Positions 36,501 to 45,906 of a stretch of DNA of 64,000 nt are shown here, in pieces; position 1 is the first letter of the stretch; every line of letters starts with the position of its first letter. Source of the stretch: CACIAM-69d sp001698445 (GTDB lineage: Bacteria > Cyanobacteriota > Cyanobacteriia > CACIAM-69d); the NCBI RefSeq assembly GCF_043235035.1, contig NZ_JAZAQF010000001.1, positions 62,001 through 126,000 of the forward strand, written 5' to 3'. A program made the translations under genes and the position numbers. The notes under the pieces were generated by a model that did not search any database, was not told the origin of the DNA, and saw nothing but the letters and a program-made list of their open reading frames with translations.

Positions 36501-36870
36501 CCGTGCTCGTATCGTACTTGGCATGGAGCGCATCCAACGGATCTTGGGTGTGCTTAAAGCGCTCCACCTTGTGGGCTTGCCGCATCATCGATGACAACAG
36601 CCCCCGCATCAGCTTCACCACGCTCTGCTGAATTTCGTAGCCGCGTCCCGCTTCGAGTCCCGCCTTGCGATAGGCCAGCGCCAGCCCCCAGGCCGCCAAG
36701 ATGCTGTAGACGTTATCGCGTACCCAAGCATCGGTGTAGTCCCCATGGATATTAACGGCGGTGCTGGCGGGCATTAGGCCGCTGATGGGGTGTTGGCGGT
36801 TCAAAATGACCTGGGAAATCAGCCGATCGAAATACTCCAGGCGATCGCGACGGGACTGAGAGGCGGTCAT
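33556..36870 (-). CDS. Glycoside hydrolase family 15-like, phosphorylase-kinase-alpha-type protein
   Basis: A 1104-residue protein. The N-terminal half is an (alpha/alpha)6-barrel as in GH15 glucoamylases and phosphorylase b kinase alpha/beta: HGDYTDAWVRDNVYSILAAWGLALAYRK, DDGWGHLQIDATSVFLLILAQM, and HYEPYELKRFEHIECEWPLFWTYLLLDALF. The C-terminal half is helical and resembles the regulatory region of the kinase subunits. It has no signal peptide. In cyanobacteria such proteins may act in glycogen metabolism, but catalysis versus regulation is unknown. Next to an ABC-2 permease on the same strand; no glycogen gene is adjacent. Confidence 0.85.
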   Translation of the reverse strand: MTASQSRRDRLEYFDRLISQVILNRQHPISGLMPASTAVNIHGDYTDAWVRDNVYSILAAWGLALAYRKAGLEAGRGYEIQQSVVKLMRGLLSSMMRQAHKVERFKHTQDPLDALHAKYDTSTGNTVVADDGWGHLQIDATSVFLLILAQMTASGLEVIYTTDEVNFVQNLVYYIGRAYRTADYGIWERGNKINHGNPELNASSIGMAKAALEALNGFDLFGARGSQLSVLHVLEDEIARSRATLESLLPRESASKEVDGALLSIIGFPAFAVDDANLVDRTRRQIVEKLEGRYGCKRFLRDGHQTVLEDTSRLHYEPYELKRFEHIECEWPLFWTYLLLDALFRGDRDRALDYHHRLQEVAVEREGFALLPEVYYVPEEAIAAEQANPGSQTRLPNDNVPLVWAQSLWLLGQLVLEELIDVADLDPLGRRSRPGAVREPLVQMVLLAEDAALQHQLAIYGIETQTPDQVAPIEVRPARDLSAAYAQIGRNEALGLTGRPLRRLRTLTTSRIFSICGKTMVFLPSFLDQEQFYSGADPEFLTSQIRSELAYIARQWRQLGRPTMTLLLTREMLGSTEADLDTRSPLLSLIADFKSGKCNNVPIRLGRLQSFVLTAGSERIDFLHGYEFEQSVANGTPLPLSQYLAFSAADTKPLSSRQEFQLESETNPKSLLTRLRATVNLYEQIELIQDLWRLVGPDFETGFAGDDRAVPLNLLVEEIYNRALQGYSVVESDGIARHRPYWAIVRRAAGLLNKADINLSDAVTDLLVRQKFIAVGRAYSEGSLIDRPMPHDEIVAKIDEFCGEDIRDRVLSQEILVALGVLIKSNPALFKGFLTLRTSYFLLLLVSELGREMLVTPDEAYEQLMELSPYEVQLRLRHVLEGYQGATLALQQQESLHLRATGRAIEWTIVPQREEGLPPAGSWARQRELDGALNRVPKDFYPQVWNLLGHCKGLVIGDKLERRNRLDSALVLAEMTPGEKNFALQVEHLLNKIGAPLYRQICMEALAELAALTDRNPELQIDDYLVLDVLVGHAVRLAWLDRHPEDEPIYNERKGQAWQQFYETSPYNCATFMVKAFQFLIEMAEQSARDRAEQAIDESLEPVG

Positions 36871-38312
36871 AGGCTACGGCAGGGACTTAAAGACACTATA
36901 GACGGTTTATTTTCCTGGATCGCGGCAACGCTGAAGCCTTCGTAAAAGCCTTCGTAAATGTTCTCGACTCAGGCTTCTCGATTCAGGCTTCTCAATTCGG
37001 GCTTCTCGATTCAGGTTTCTCGATTCAGGCCTCGTTTTCGATGAATGGCTCATGATCGGTGGCCTGACCCTTGAGGGAGACCCAGGGGCCGCAAGCTGTG
37101 CCGGGGCGATCGGGAACATCCGCCAAAGGAGTGGGGGCAATTGTGATCGGAATCTCCCTGGCTAGCCAGGCGATCGCCGTAAAATTGGCTCAAGGGGATT
37201 GCAACGGTTATCAATTTCTTGTCAGCTTCTTGTCAGCTTTGGGTCAACGATTTGCAGCCACCAACAGTCAGCCGCTCCTAGCCCTGCCCCCAACAGCCCC
37301 CGAAACTGACCCCAGTTTCCCTATTCAGCACGCTCAATTTCGATTTCGGAATGAATGGGCCCTTTGTGTAACAAAGTTCGAGGGAGAAATTGAGGTCTAG
37401 CTCGAAATTCTACGGAGTCTTGCTCTGGGAACCGTTAAAATCGATTTCTAGATCTCAATGATGGGTCTCACCCCCCATAGCGGTTGATCAGGGGAGTCCG
37501 CGCCGGGGGTAAGGGGAAGCCTATTCAATGTCAATGGGATTGGGGCTGGTCGAAAGTGATGCAACAAAACCGTTTGGGAGGCAAATCGGTTCGGAGAATT
37601 CGGCAAAATCGGGATCGAATCGAGCGATCATTGCTGTTGGGGGCCGCTGAGGCCGCAATCCCGCAAGAGTCTACGGCTTGGTTCAGCCTTGGGGTTGGGT
37701 GTCTGATGTTGGGGGTAAGGTCACAAGTTGATGTAAGGCTGCAACAATTGGCTTTCTATAAGGCTGCAACAATTGGCTCTCTATGCGGCTCTGTGCGAAT
37801 CGATTGAGGCATTATCCCGACCATTGCCTCGCTGCTGTGGCAATTGAGGAGTAGCAACGCAAACACCTGCCTGAGTAATTCTTGTTGGACGAGTGAATGG
37901 TTAGTAATTGCTCGCGACTAGGGCAATTTGAAGCTAGGGGTTTCACCCCTCCTATGCTTGAGTTAGAACCCTACGGGATGACACTAGGGTTAAGTTGGGC
38001 GTGGGAGTGCGCTCCGAACCATTGTCGCGAATTGATTGGTCGCCAATTAAGTCTCCAATTGATTGATCGCGAATTTATTCAGGTGCATTTGCCGTTGCTG
38101 TTGCAAATCGTTGTGCAGTCGCCATGGCAGCTTCCAAGTCAGGTTCGACCGAAACCACCGGCCGAGACCCAGGGGTCTCCAGCCGATCGGGGTCAGTGGA
38201 TCGATCAACCCTGTGGTCAACCATGGGTCAGGTCAAGTCAGCGATGTTGGCCCGAATCTATTGGCCGAGGGCTGATGTGGCGGAACTATCAGGGGGCCAG
38301 GAGGGTGATCGC
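36871..38312. other. Long intergenic region with tandem repeats
   Basis: About 1.4 kb between the divergent GH15-like gene and the large kinase. It holds a 14-bp tandem repeat TTCTCGATTCAGGC in five copies at 36961-37030, a 25-bp direct repeat of TAAGGCTGCAACAATTGGCT at 37734-37783, and a small palindrome AGGGGTTTCACCCCT near 37933. A 109-codon open frame at 37071-37400 has no recognisable family and I do not call it a gene. Codons upstream of 38313 also read open but precede the better start. Confidence 0.6.
36961..37030. repeat. 14-bp tandem repeat, 5 copies
   Basis: TTCTCGATTCAGGC repeated five times with a few substitutions, upstream of the GH15-like gene. Confidence 0.9.
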
Positions 38313-41300
38313 GTGAACTTACGCCGAAAAACCTTGGCGATTGTGGGGATGGCGGCGGTGGTGTCGATCGTGACGCTCTGCATTGCGCTGTCGGTGTTGG
38401 TCTCTGGGGATTTTCGGGCCCTGGAGGTGCAATATGCGCGCCAAGATGCTCAACGGGCCATGGATGCCCTCTCGGCGGATTTCGACAGTCTGGCGGTGGC
38501 GGCTCAGGAATATGCGGAGTGGGACGACACCTATGAATTCATCGAAACGCGCAACCCTGCTTATATCCAGTCCAATCTGATCGATCGCACGTTTACGGCT
38601 TTGCGGCTGAACGCGATCGCGATTGTGAATCGCCAGAAGCAAGTGCTCTACAGCCAAGGATTTGATGCGACGCGGGGCCGGTTGCAACCGGCCGATCGCT
38701 CCCTGCTGGACTATTTGGCTGGGCCGGGCCAAACGACGCTTTTACAACAAGATCAGCCCGATCGTGTAATTTCAGGGTTGGTGTCCCTGCCAGAAGGGGT
38801 GTTGATGGTGGCGGCCCGCCCGATCGTCACCAGTCAAGGGGCCGGCCCCATTCGCGGCGCGTTGGTGGTGGGCCGTTGGTTGGATCAGGTGGAAATCGAT
38901 CGCCTGGCGGAGGGGGTGGAGTTACAGCTTTCCCTGCGGCCGGCGGTCAGCCTAGAGCAATTTCAGACCGCGGACTCTGGAACCCTCAGCCAGCCCATGA
39001 CCCTGGAGGTGAGCCGGCCCGGTTTGGCCCGCAGCCCAATTTCCATCACGGCCCTGGGATCCTTGGATCTGTTGCGAGCGGAAATTCTGCTGCGGAACCT
39101 AGAAGGGGAACCGGCCCTAATTTTGGAGGTGACGCTGCCTCGGGAGATTTATCACCGTAGCCAACGGGCTATCCGCTACTTGGGAGCCGCCACGGTGTTT
39201 TGTGGGGTGCTCTTTGGGGGCGTGGCCCTGCTGTCGATCGAGAAATTGGTGCTTGCCCGTTTAACCCGCCTCAGCACTGCGGTGGCCACCATTGGCCAGA
39301 GCGGCAACCTGGCCACCCGCTTAGAAATGCCTGGCAGCGACGAGCTGGGTCTTCTGGCCAACAATATCGATGAGATGCTGGAGGCGCTCGATCGATTCCA
39401 GCGGGAGCGATCGAGCGTCGAAGAGCGCTACCGGATCATGGCGGAGAACTCCACCGACTTGATCTCCCGGCAAACGGCCGACAATGTTTATATCTATGCC
39501 TCCCCCGCCTGCATGGCCCTGTTGGGCTATCACCCGGAAGAAATGGTGGGGCAACAGCGTTGGGACTTTATCCATCCGGCCGATCGCGCTCGCCTCATTG
39601 AAGAAGACCAGCACGCCCGCGATCGCAAAGCCACCTACACCACCCAATATCGAATTCGCCGCCACGATGGGTTCTACATCTGGTTTGAAACCACCAGCCG
39701 CGCCATCTACGACTCCCACAACGGCGAATTTCAGGGCACGTTGTCCGTTTCGCGGGACATCACCCCCCGCAAACAGGTGGAGCAAGATCTGCGTGACAGC
39801 GAAAGTTCCATCCGTCGTCTCTATCAAATTGCCGCCGCCCGCCAACTGACCTTTGACGATCGATTGCAACGGTTGCTGCAAATGGGTTGCGAGCAATTTG
39901 GCTTGGAACTGGGGCTGCTGGTGGAAATTGACGATCGATTTGCCACCCTCCCGGATCCAGACCCCACAGACTATAACGGCGGCATGGCTGCCGTGGGCGA
40001 TCTGCAATGTCGCGTGGTGGGCATCTTTCACACGGGCGATCGCGCCCAAATGCCCAGCACCTGGAACTGGCAAGCGGGCGATCGGTTCCCCCTGCGCAAC
40101 ACCATCTTTCAGATTGCCGTTGCCCGCGAAGAGCCGCTGTATTTCGAGTCCAAATCCCTGGCCCAGCTTGGCCCCACCGCCGTCGATGCGGCCCTGGAAA
40201 TCGAAGCCTACCTTGGCACACCGATCACCGTCGGCCGTCGGGGTTACGGCACCCTCTGCTTTTGGAGCAATCAAACCCGTAACCAGCCCTTCAAAGCCGT
40301 TGATATTGGTCTGTTGGAGCTGATGGGGCAATGGATTGGTGGTGAATTGGAACGCAAGCAAGCCGCCGACGACCTGGCCCGGGCCCGCGACCAAGCCCTA
40401 GAGGCCACCCGAGCCAAGAGCGAATTTTTGGCCACCATGAGCCACGAAATCCGCACTCCCATGAACGCCGTCATTGGGATGACCGGATTGCTGTTGGATA
40501 CGGAGCTGACCAGTCAGCAGCGGGACTTTGTGGAAACCGTTCGCAGTAGCGGCGATGCCCTGTTGGCCATCATCAACGACATCCTGGACTTTTCCAAAAT
40601 CGAATCCGGCAAGCTGGATTTGGAGTCGCAACCCTTCGATCTGCGCAGTTGTATTGAAGAGTCCCTGGATTTGTTAGCCGCCAAAGCCAGCGACAAGGGC
40701 TTGGATTTGGCCTACTGGATGGGGTCAGCCGTCCCCAACCTAATCGTGGGGGACATCACGCGCCTGCGCCAAATTTTCGTGAACTTGGTGGGCAATGCGG
40801 TCAAGTTCACGGCCCGGGGGGAAGTGGTGATTCAGGTGGAAGCCAAGCCCCACACCACCAGCGACGAATCGAATGCCTTGCTGCAAAGTGATAGCACCCT
40901 GCCGCCAACCCGTTCCCACGACTACAACGCACCGCTGTACGACATTCACTTTGCGGTGCGAGATACGGGCATTGGTATTCCGAGCGATCGCATGAACCGC
41001 CTGTTCAAATCCTTCAGCCAAGTGGACTCTTCCACCACTCGCCAATATGGCGGCACAGGGTTGGGGCTAGCCATCAGCAAGCGGCTCTCGGAAATGATGG
41101 GCGGGCGCATGTGGGTGGAAAGCGAACTGGGTAAAGGCTCTGTTTTTCACTTCACGATCGTGGCGGCGGCGGCTCCCTATGCGTCCCTGGTGGATTTCTA
41201 CGAAGTCCAGCCCTATCTGCAAGGGAAGCGGGTGCTGATTGTGGATGACAACGCTACCCATCGGGATATTTTGGTGCGGCAGGTGGAGGCCTGGGGCACG

Positions 41301-42665
41301 GTGACCCAGAGCACCGCCTCGCCTCAGGAGGCGATCGCCTGGATGATGCGGGGACAATCCTTTGACTTGGCGCTGCTGGATTTGCAAATGCCACAGATGG
41401 ACGGCTTGCAGTTGGCCCAACGGTTGCAGGATTTGGCGCTACCCAAAACAACGCCGTTGCGGATGATTGCCATGGCTCCAATGGGCTATCAGGAGCGCAG
41501 TGCCTCGCCGGTTTTTGCGGCAGTGGTGAACAAACCCATCAAGCAATCTCAGCTTTACAACGCGATCGTGACGGTGTTGGGCGGACGCACGGCGGAAACG
41601 GTGGCCGCTCGATCGGTCATGGCTGACGTGGATTCCCACATGGCTGAGTTCCACCCACTGCGGATTTTGCTGGCGGAAGACCATGCGGTGAACCAAAAGG
41701 TGGCGTTGCAGATTTTGCAGCGCATGGGATATCGGGCTGATGTGGCGGGCAATGGGATCGAGGTGCTAGAGGCCCTGCGTCGTCAACCCTATGACGTGGT
41801 GCTGATGGATATGCAGATGCCGGAAATGGACGGGCTGGAAGCCACGGAGCGGATCCGACAGGAGTGGGTGACAGAGCAGGGGCCCTACATCATTGCCATG
41901 ACTGCTAACGCTATGCAGGGCGATCGGGAGGCTTGTATTCGAGCAGGGATGGATGATTACATCAGCAAGCCTATCCGGATTCAGAAGTTGGCGGAGGCTT
42001 TGGGGCGCTGTCCTTCTCGGGGGTTTGCCCAAGGGGGAACCGGCGAAACTGCACCGGAACCGCCAACTTTGCCCGATTCGGTGTTGCCTGCGGTGACGGA
42101 GAACGGTGCGGGAGCCGTGGCGATCGCCCTGCCGCAATTGGTGACGGCCCTGGTGAGCGGTGAATCCGAACCGGTTGCCCCTGAGGCGCTAGCCCATACC
42201 AGCTCTGTGGAACGAAATGGGATTGGGCCGGAGCCTGACCTGGTGGTTGACCGAGCAGCCTCGGAGCTGGCCGGGTCGCCCTTGCCTTCGGGGTGGGTGG
42301 CCGACCAGGAACCCATTTTGGATGAGCAAATCCTGAGCAGCTTGCGGGAGGTAGAGGTGCTGGATGAGGCGATCGAACTCTATTTACGCGATTCTCCCAT
42401 GTTGCTGGAAAAGGTGCGATCGGCCCTGAGCAATGGCAACACGGCCCACCTGAAGGATGCGGCCCATTCCCTCAAGTCCACCAGCGGAACTATGGGGGCC
42501 CTGTTGGTGTATCAAACCAGCCAGCAAATCGAAACCGCTGCGAAGCAAGGAGACCTCGCCCTCGCCCAGCGGTGGTTACCCGCCGTGGAGCAAGAACACC
42601 AACGAGCTGTGGCTCGGCTCCAAAGTTTGGGCTTGGTGTTTCAGTCTTTGGAAGTGGAGGCCTAA
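38313..42665 (+). CDS. Large membrane hybrid histidine kinase (CHASE4-HAMP-PAS-GAF-HisKA-HATPase-REC-REC-HPt)
   Basis: About 1450 residues from the GTG at 38313, chosen because GGAGGG precedes it at normal spacing and the membrane helix starts soon after (VNLRRKTLAIVGMAAV). Order: helix, periplasmic CHASE4 (QEYAEWDDTYEFIETRNPAYI), second helix, HAMP, PAS (RIMAENSTDLIS, FIHPADRARLI), GAF, HisKA (MSHEIRTPMNAVIGM), HATPase (GGTGLGLAISKRLSEMMGG), receiver 1 (DLALLDLQMPQMDG), receiver 2 (DVVLMDMQMPEMDG), and C-terminal HPt (AAHSLKSTSGTMGA). It therefore carries a whole phosphorelay in one chain. Signal and target regulator are unknown. sigF follows 420 bp downstream. Confidence 0.9.
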   Translation: MNLRRKTLAIVGMAAVVSIVTLCIALSVLVSGDFRALEVQYARQDAQRAMDALSADFDSLAVAAQEYAEWDDTYEFIETRNPAYIQSNLIDRTFTALRLNAIAIVNRQKQVLYSQGFDATRGRLQPADRSLLDYLAGPGQTTLLQQDQPDRVISGLVSLPEGVLMVAARPIVTSQGAGPIRGALVVGRWLDQVEIDRLAEGVELQLSLRPAVSLEQFQTADSGTLSQPMTLEVSRPGLARSPISITALGSLDLLRAEILLRNLEGEPALILEVTLPREIYHRSQRAIRYLGAATVFCGVLFGGVALLSIEKLVLARLTRLSTAVATIGQSGNLATRLEMPGSDELGLLANNIDEMLEALDRFQRERSSVEERYRIMAENSTDLISRQTADNVYIYASPACMALLGYHPEEMVGQQRWDFIHPADRARLIEEDQHARDRKATYTTQYRIRRHDGFYIWFETTSRAIYDSHNGEFQGTLSVSRDITPRKQVEQDLRDSESSIRRLYQIAAARQLTFDDRLQRLLQMGCEQFGLELGLLVEIDDRFATLPDPDPTDYNGGMAAVGDLQCRVVGIFHTGDRAQMPSTWNWQAGDRFPLRNTIFQIAVAREEPLYFESKSLAQLGPTAVDAALEIEAYLGTPITVGRRGYGTLCFWSNQTRNQPFKAVDIGLLELMGQWIGGELERKQAADDLARARDQALEATRAKSEFLATMSHEIRTPMNAVIGMTGLLLDTELTSQQRDFVETVRSSGDALLAIINDILDFSKIESGKLDLESQPFDLRSCIEESLDLLAAKASDKGLDLAYWMGSAVPNLIVGDITRLRQIFVNLVGNAVKFTARGEVVIQVEAKPHTTSDESNALLQSDSTLPPTRSHDYNAPLYDIHFAVRDTGIGIPSDRMNRLFKSFSQVDSSTTRQYGGTGLGLAISKRLSEMMGGRMWVESELGKGSVFHFTIVAAAAPYASLVDFYEVQPYLQGKRVLIVDDNATHRDILVRQVEAWGTVTQSTASPQEAIAWMMRGQSFDLALLDLQMPQMDGLQLAQRLQDLALPKTTPLRMIAMAPMGYQERSASPVFAAVVNKPIKQSQLYNAIVTVLGGRTAETVAARSVMADVDSHMAEFHPLRILLAEDHAVNQKVALQILQRMGYRADVAGNGIEVLEALRRQPYDVVLMDMQMPEMDGLEATERIRQEWVTEQGPYIIAMTANAMQGDREACIRAGMDDYISKPIRIQKLAEALGRCPSRGFAQGGTGETAPEPPTLPDSVLPAVTENGAGAVAIALPQLVTALVSGESEPVAPEALAHTSSVERNGIGPEPDLVVDRAASELAGSPLPSGWVADQEPILDEQILSSLREVEVLDEAIELYLRDSPMLLEKVRSALSNGNTAHLKDAAHSLKSTSGTMGALLVYQTSQQIETAAKQGDLALAQRWLPAVEQEHQRAVARLQSLGLVFQSLEVEA

Positions 42666-43084
42666 ATTAAGCGCAGAGACCAAGCCCTCACTGCTAAGCC
42701 CTCACTGCCAAGCCATTCACTTAGTTTGCTTGAATTGCATGGATTGCTGAGCGGCCCTCTCCGTGGATCGGTCCATCGATCGGTCAATTGATCGGTCAAT
42801 CAAATCAGCACCTGAATCGAGGCTAAGGGGAGCTTGGGGCTGCAGTCGGGTGTTTTGCGATAGGTGTTTTGCGATAGGTGTTTTGCGATACTTGATCAGT
42901 GAGATGAAATCAATTAACGGGGTAAGCGACTGGGGCCGAAGTTTGATGGATCGGTGATCCCAGCCAGAAAACCACAACGCGGTTTTGCTGTGCTATGAAT
43001 CACAGCGATCGGGTAGCAATGGCCATACACTAAGAAACAGGGTGTCAGACCCCCTAAAGTCAACGCACTACCCTGCTAGTAACC
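42666..43084. other. Intergenic region upstream of sigF
   Basis: About 420 bp. It contains GATCGGTC-type repeats near 42768-42800 and a 14-bp tandem repeat GTGTTTTGCGATAG in three copies at 42850-42891. The sigF promoter should be in the last 150 bp; I could not assign -35/-10 boxes with confidence. Confidence 0.6.
42850..42891. repeat. 14-bp tandem repeat, 3 copies
   Basis: GTGTTTTGCGATAG three times (last base C in the third), about 200 bp upstream of sigF. Confidence 0.9.
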
Positions 43085-43873
43085 ATGGCTGCTCGTCCTG
43101 CTTGTATTGCGCCCAACGACCTGCGCGCCCGCAGTTTGGAGTTGCTGAACGCCTATCGGGCCTGTCCCTCAACGGAACTGCGCAATCGCTTGGTTGAGCT
43201 GAACTTTGGCCTGGTGAAGAAAGAAGCGGCCCACTGGGTTGCCCAATGCCAGGAAAGCTACGAAGATCTGCTCCAAATTGGCAGCATTGGCCTAATTCGG
43301 GCGATCGAGCGGTTTGATGCTAGCAAGGGCAATGCCTTTAGCTCCTTTGCCCTTCCCTACATTCGGGGCGAAATTCAGCACTACCTCCGCGATCGCAGTA
43401 GTTCAATTCGGATTCCTCGCCGCTGGTTGGAACTCCAGCAACAATCCGCCACCATCACCCGCAACTTGCGGGAATCCCTGGGCCGCCAGCCCAATGATTG
43501 GGAAATTGCGGAAGCCCTCGGGATTGAGCTGAGCGAGTGGCAACATGTGGAGCTGGCTCGTCAAAATCGATCGCCCCTTAGCCTGGATGCGCCGGTACGC
43601 AGCGACGAAGAGGAACCGTCATCCTTGGGGGATACGCTCCCCGATCGTAAATATCGCAGCTTCCAACTGGCCGAAGAAGACCGCCTGCGTTTGAACCAAG
43701 CTTTGGTCAAGCTAGAAGAGCGCACTCGCCAGATTCTGGAATTTGTTTTTCTCCATGACTTGACCCAAAAAGAAGTGGCCGATCGCATGGGGATCAGTGC
43801 TGTGACCGTTTCCCGTCGGGTGCGCAAGGGGCTAGAGTCCTTGAAGGACATGATGGAACCCGTTGACGATTAA
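43085..43873 (+). CDS. sigF: RNA polymerase sigma factor, group 3 SigF type
   Basis: A 262-residue sigma factor with region 2 (LVELNFGLVKKEAAHWVAQ, EDLLQIGSIGLIRAIERFD, FSSFALPYIRGEIQHYLRD), region 3 and region 4 (TQKEVADRMGISAVTVSRRVRKGL). Region 1.1 is absent, as expected for group 3. Resemblance is to SigB/SigF-type stress and motility sigma factors; in Synechocystis SigF drives type IV pilus genes. A tandem repeat starts at its own stop codon. Confidence 0.93.
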   Translation: MAARPACIAPNDLRARSLELLNAYRACPSTELRNRLVELNFGLVKKEAAHWVAQCQESYEDLLQIGSIGLIRAIERFDASKGNAFSSFALPYIRGEIQHYLRDRSSSIRIPRRWLELQQQSATITRNLRESLGRQPNDWEIAEALGIELSEWQHVELARQNRSPLSLDAPVRSDEEEPSSLGDTLPDRKYRSFQLAEEDRLRLNQALVKLEERTRQILEFVFLHDLTQKEVADRMGISAVTVSRRVRKGLESLKDMMEPVDD

Positions 43874-43886
43874 CCGACAGTTAAAC

Positions 43887-43946
43887 GTTGACGACTAGAC
43901 GGTTGACGACTAGACGGTTGACGACTAGACGGTTGACGATTAAGCG
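43887..43946. repeat. 15-bp tandem repeat after sigF, 4 copies
   Basis: GTTGACGACTAGACG three times, then GTTGACGATTAA. The last codons of sigF are themselves GTTGACGATTAA, so the array seems to have grown from the gene's 3' end. Confidence 0.9.
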
Positions 43947-44144
43947 TTGACCACTCAGCAACTTCCAGAGGCCAGTTCTCAACCCGATTGAGGCCGCCTC
44001 CGAAGCAACATTGCCGAACCCAGGGCCAATTGGAGATCGGGGCCCAGAAAACGAGACGATCGCCTAGCCATTGGTTACAATGCTGGGCAGCTCAGTCCCT
44101 TGGACTCAACCATCCCGCGGACTCAACCATCGGAGAATTCACCT

Positions 44145-44990
44145 ATGCCCAGCCTGGTACGGTTTGGGGCAGCCGTAGCCCTGCTGGTGGCAGCCACCAG
44201 TTGTGGTGGCCCCACAGACACTGCAACCACTGACGAGGCCAGCCCAACTGCGTCCCCCGCCAGCGGTACGGATGCGCCCACTGCCACCGTGCCCAAGGCT
44301 GACTTCAAATCGCCCATGGTTGCCGGTCGCCCCAAGACGGCCGTACCTACCATCCAGCGGTTCATTCAGCCCACCAACATCGACGCAAGGGCGAAACAAA
44401 CCCAAACCGAAATTCAGCAAAATAGCAAGAACAGTCGGCGCGATCCCTTTGCGATTCCGCTGCAAGTGCAGCCCCTGGCCAAGTTGCCGGATGGCAGCCC
44501 TGTGGGCCCCAGTGTGACCCAATCCCCCCGACCGATTGCCATTCCATCCCCCACTTGGCAAGAGCCGGAAACCGATGTGGAAGGCCGCGATTTCCGAGGC
44601 TATCCACCGCCAACGCTGGTTGATCCGCCCAAGCCGCGGCCGGCGGTGCGTCGTCCCACGCCTGCTCGCTCTCCGGTGGCTGCGCGGCCACAAGTGCCGC
44701 CTGTGACGGTTCCCAGCCAGCCGCCCGCACCTCCTTCGCCCACGGATGCCCTCAGTTTGCGGGTGACTGGTGTGGTGCAAGTGGGCGATCAATTCCAAAT
44801 CATTGTGCAAATTCCCGGTGAGAACTCCGAGCGCTACGTGAATGTGGGCGATCGAATTGCCAATGGCCAGGTTTTGGTGAAGCGGGTGGAACTGAGCAAG
44901 ACTCTGGATCCGGTGGTGATTTTTGAGCAATACGGCCAAGAAGTGGCGAAAAATGTGGGCGACAGTGCCCAACCGATCGCCATGCGTTAG
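44145..44990 (+). CDS. Proline-rich lipoprotein of unknown function
   Basis: A 281-residue protein from the ATG at 44145, preceded by GGAG. The leader MPSLVRFGAAVALLVAATSC ends in a plausible lipoprotein cysteine. A Pro/Thr/Ala-rich region (PASGTDAPTATVPKAD) and a basic Pro-rich linker (RPAVRRPTPARSPVAARPQV) lead into a C-terminal domain of about 80 residues (VTGVVQVGDQFQIIVQIPGE, YVNVGDRIANGQVLVKRVE) that reads like an all-beta PilP/OB-type module. I recognise no named family; a role in a cell-envelope or pilus complex is a guess from architecture and from the nearby sigF. Confidence 0.75.
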   Translation: MPSLVRFGAAVALLVAATSCGGPTDTATTDEASPTASPASGTDAPTATVPKADFKSPMVAGRPKTAVPTIQRFIQPTNIDARAKQTQTEIQQNSKNSRRDPFAIPLQVQPLAKLPDGSPVGPSVTQSPRPIAIPSPTWQEPETDVEGRDFRGYPPPTLVDPPKPRPAVRRPTPARSPVAARPQVPPVTVPSQPPAPPSPTDALSLRVTGVVQVGDQFQIIVQIPGENSERYVNVGDRIANGQVLVKRVELSKTLDPVVIFEQYGQEVAKNVGDSAQPIAMR

Positions 44991-45372
44991 GGATTGCTTC
45001 AGCACAGTCGCTCAAGCAATTGCTAAAACCCACTGGCCCGGCCAAAATTCCCTAACCAGAATTGCTTGGTCAGAATTGCCCAACCAGAATTATTCAGCCA
45101 AAATTGCTTAATCAAAATTGCTTAATCAAGTTTGCTGAACCAAGTTTGCTGAACCAAATTTGCCTGACGGTCTGTTATCAAATTTCTAAAACCCTGATGT
45201 TGTCGTTTGGGTGACTGGTGGCTGCTGATGGTTTTGGGTATCCGCAGTTCCCGATTCTTCATGGTTAAAGGCTGTGGAGAGAGTCCTCGGGTGCTCAAGG
45301 TTTAGAACGGTTCAGCGATGGTTGAGCCACGTATCCGGGCGAGGAAGAAGTGAACCAGAAAGGAGTGAGGAC
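44991..45372. repeat. Intergenic region with degenerate 15-16-bp repeats
   Basis: From about 45048 to 45172 variants of CCAGAATTGCTTGGT, AATTGCTTAATCAAAATTG and AAGTTTGCTGAACC follow one another as decaying tandem repeats. The remainder upstream of the next gene shows no gene. Confidence 0.65.
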
Positions 45373-45906
45373 ATGGCTGGTTTAACGCGAACAACGTGGA
45401 TCCGGGCCGTTTTGGCCACAACTTGCATGGCGGCCACCGCTGCGGTGGTCATGGTCGGTAATTCGTTACCGAGTAACGCCCAACAAAGTTGGCCACCGGG
45501 CTTTTATCGGCGAATGAGCGATTCCACCATCCGTTGGGTTGCGGGGGATGGTCGCATGTGCCGCGTGATGAATCGCGATCAGTTGACGGCTTTTGGGGGC
45601 GATGGTGTGGTGCGGGTGGTGGGCGATCGCTCCACGTTCGATCGGGGTCGGACGGATACAGGGATTTGCCCTTGGCCCGATGGCATCTATCGCGAAAGCA
45701 ACTGGCGCAATATTTGGCAGCTTCTCTACACCGTGGGCAGTCGTCGGTACTATTGCAACATCACCACTCAGCAACACCTCCAGGCTTACAACTTGGCCGA
45801 TGAGCAAACGAATCCTGTGATTTTGACGGTTCCCAATCGATCGCGCCTGGGCTTCAAGCGGGAATGGGCGGGGGATTGTGTTTGGCCCAACGTTGGCGAC
45901 AACTAG
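45373..45906 (+). CDS. Small exported protein of unknown function
   Basis: A 177-residue protein from the ATG at 45373, preceded by AGGAGTGAGG. A clear signal peptide (WIRAVLATTCMAATAAVVMVG) ends near SNAQQ. The mature part has four cysteines (RMCRVM, GICPWP, YYCNI, GDCVWP), tryptophan-rich spacing and no known family. Disulfide-bonded periplasmic or secreted domain is likely. It is monocistronic. Confidence 0.75.
   Translation: MAGLTRTTWIRAVLATTCMAATAAVVMVGNSLPSNAQQSWPPGFYRRMSDSTIRWVAGDGRMCRVMNRDQLTAFGGDGVVRVVGDRSTFDRGRTDTGICPWPDGIYRESNWRNIWQLLYTVGSRRYYCNITTQQHLQAYNLADEQTNPVILTVPNRSRLGFKREWAGDCVWPNVGDN

Noticed and set aside
37071..37400. 109-codon open frame
   Set aside because: No family resemblance, no ribosome binding site and unusual composition; likely chance in a long intergenic region.
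39321..40394. 357-codon minus-strand frame over the large kinase
   Set aside because: Mirror of the PAS/GAF coding region; no known family.
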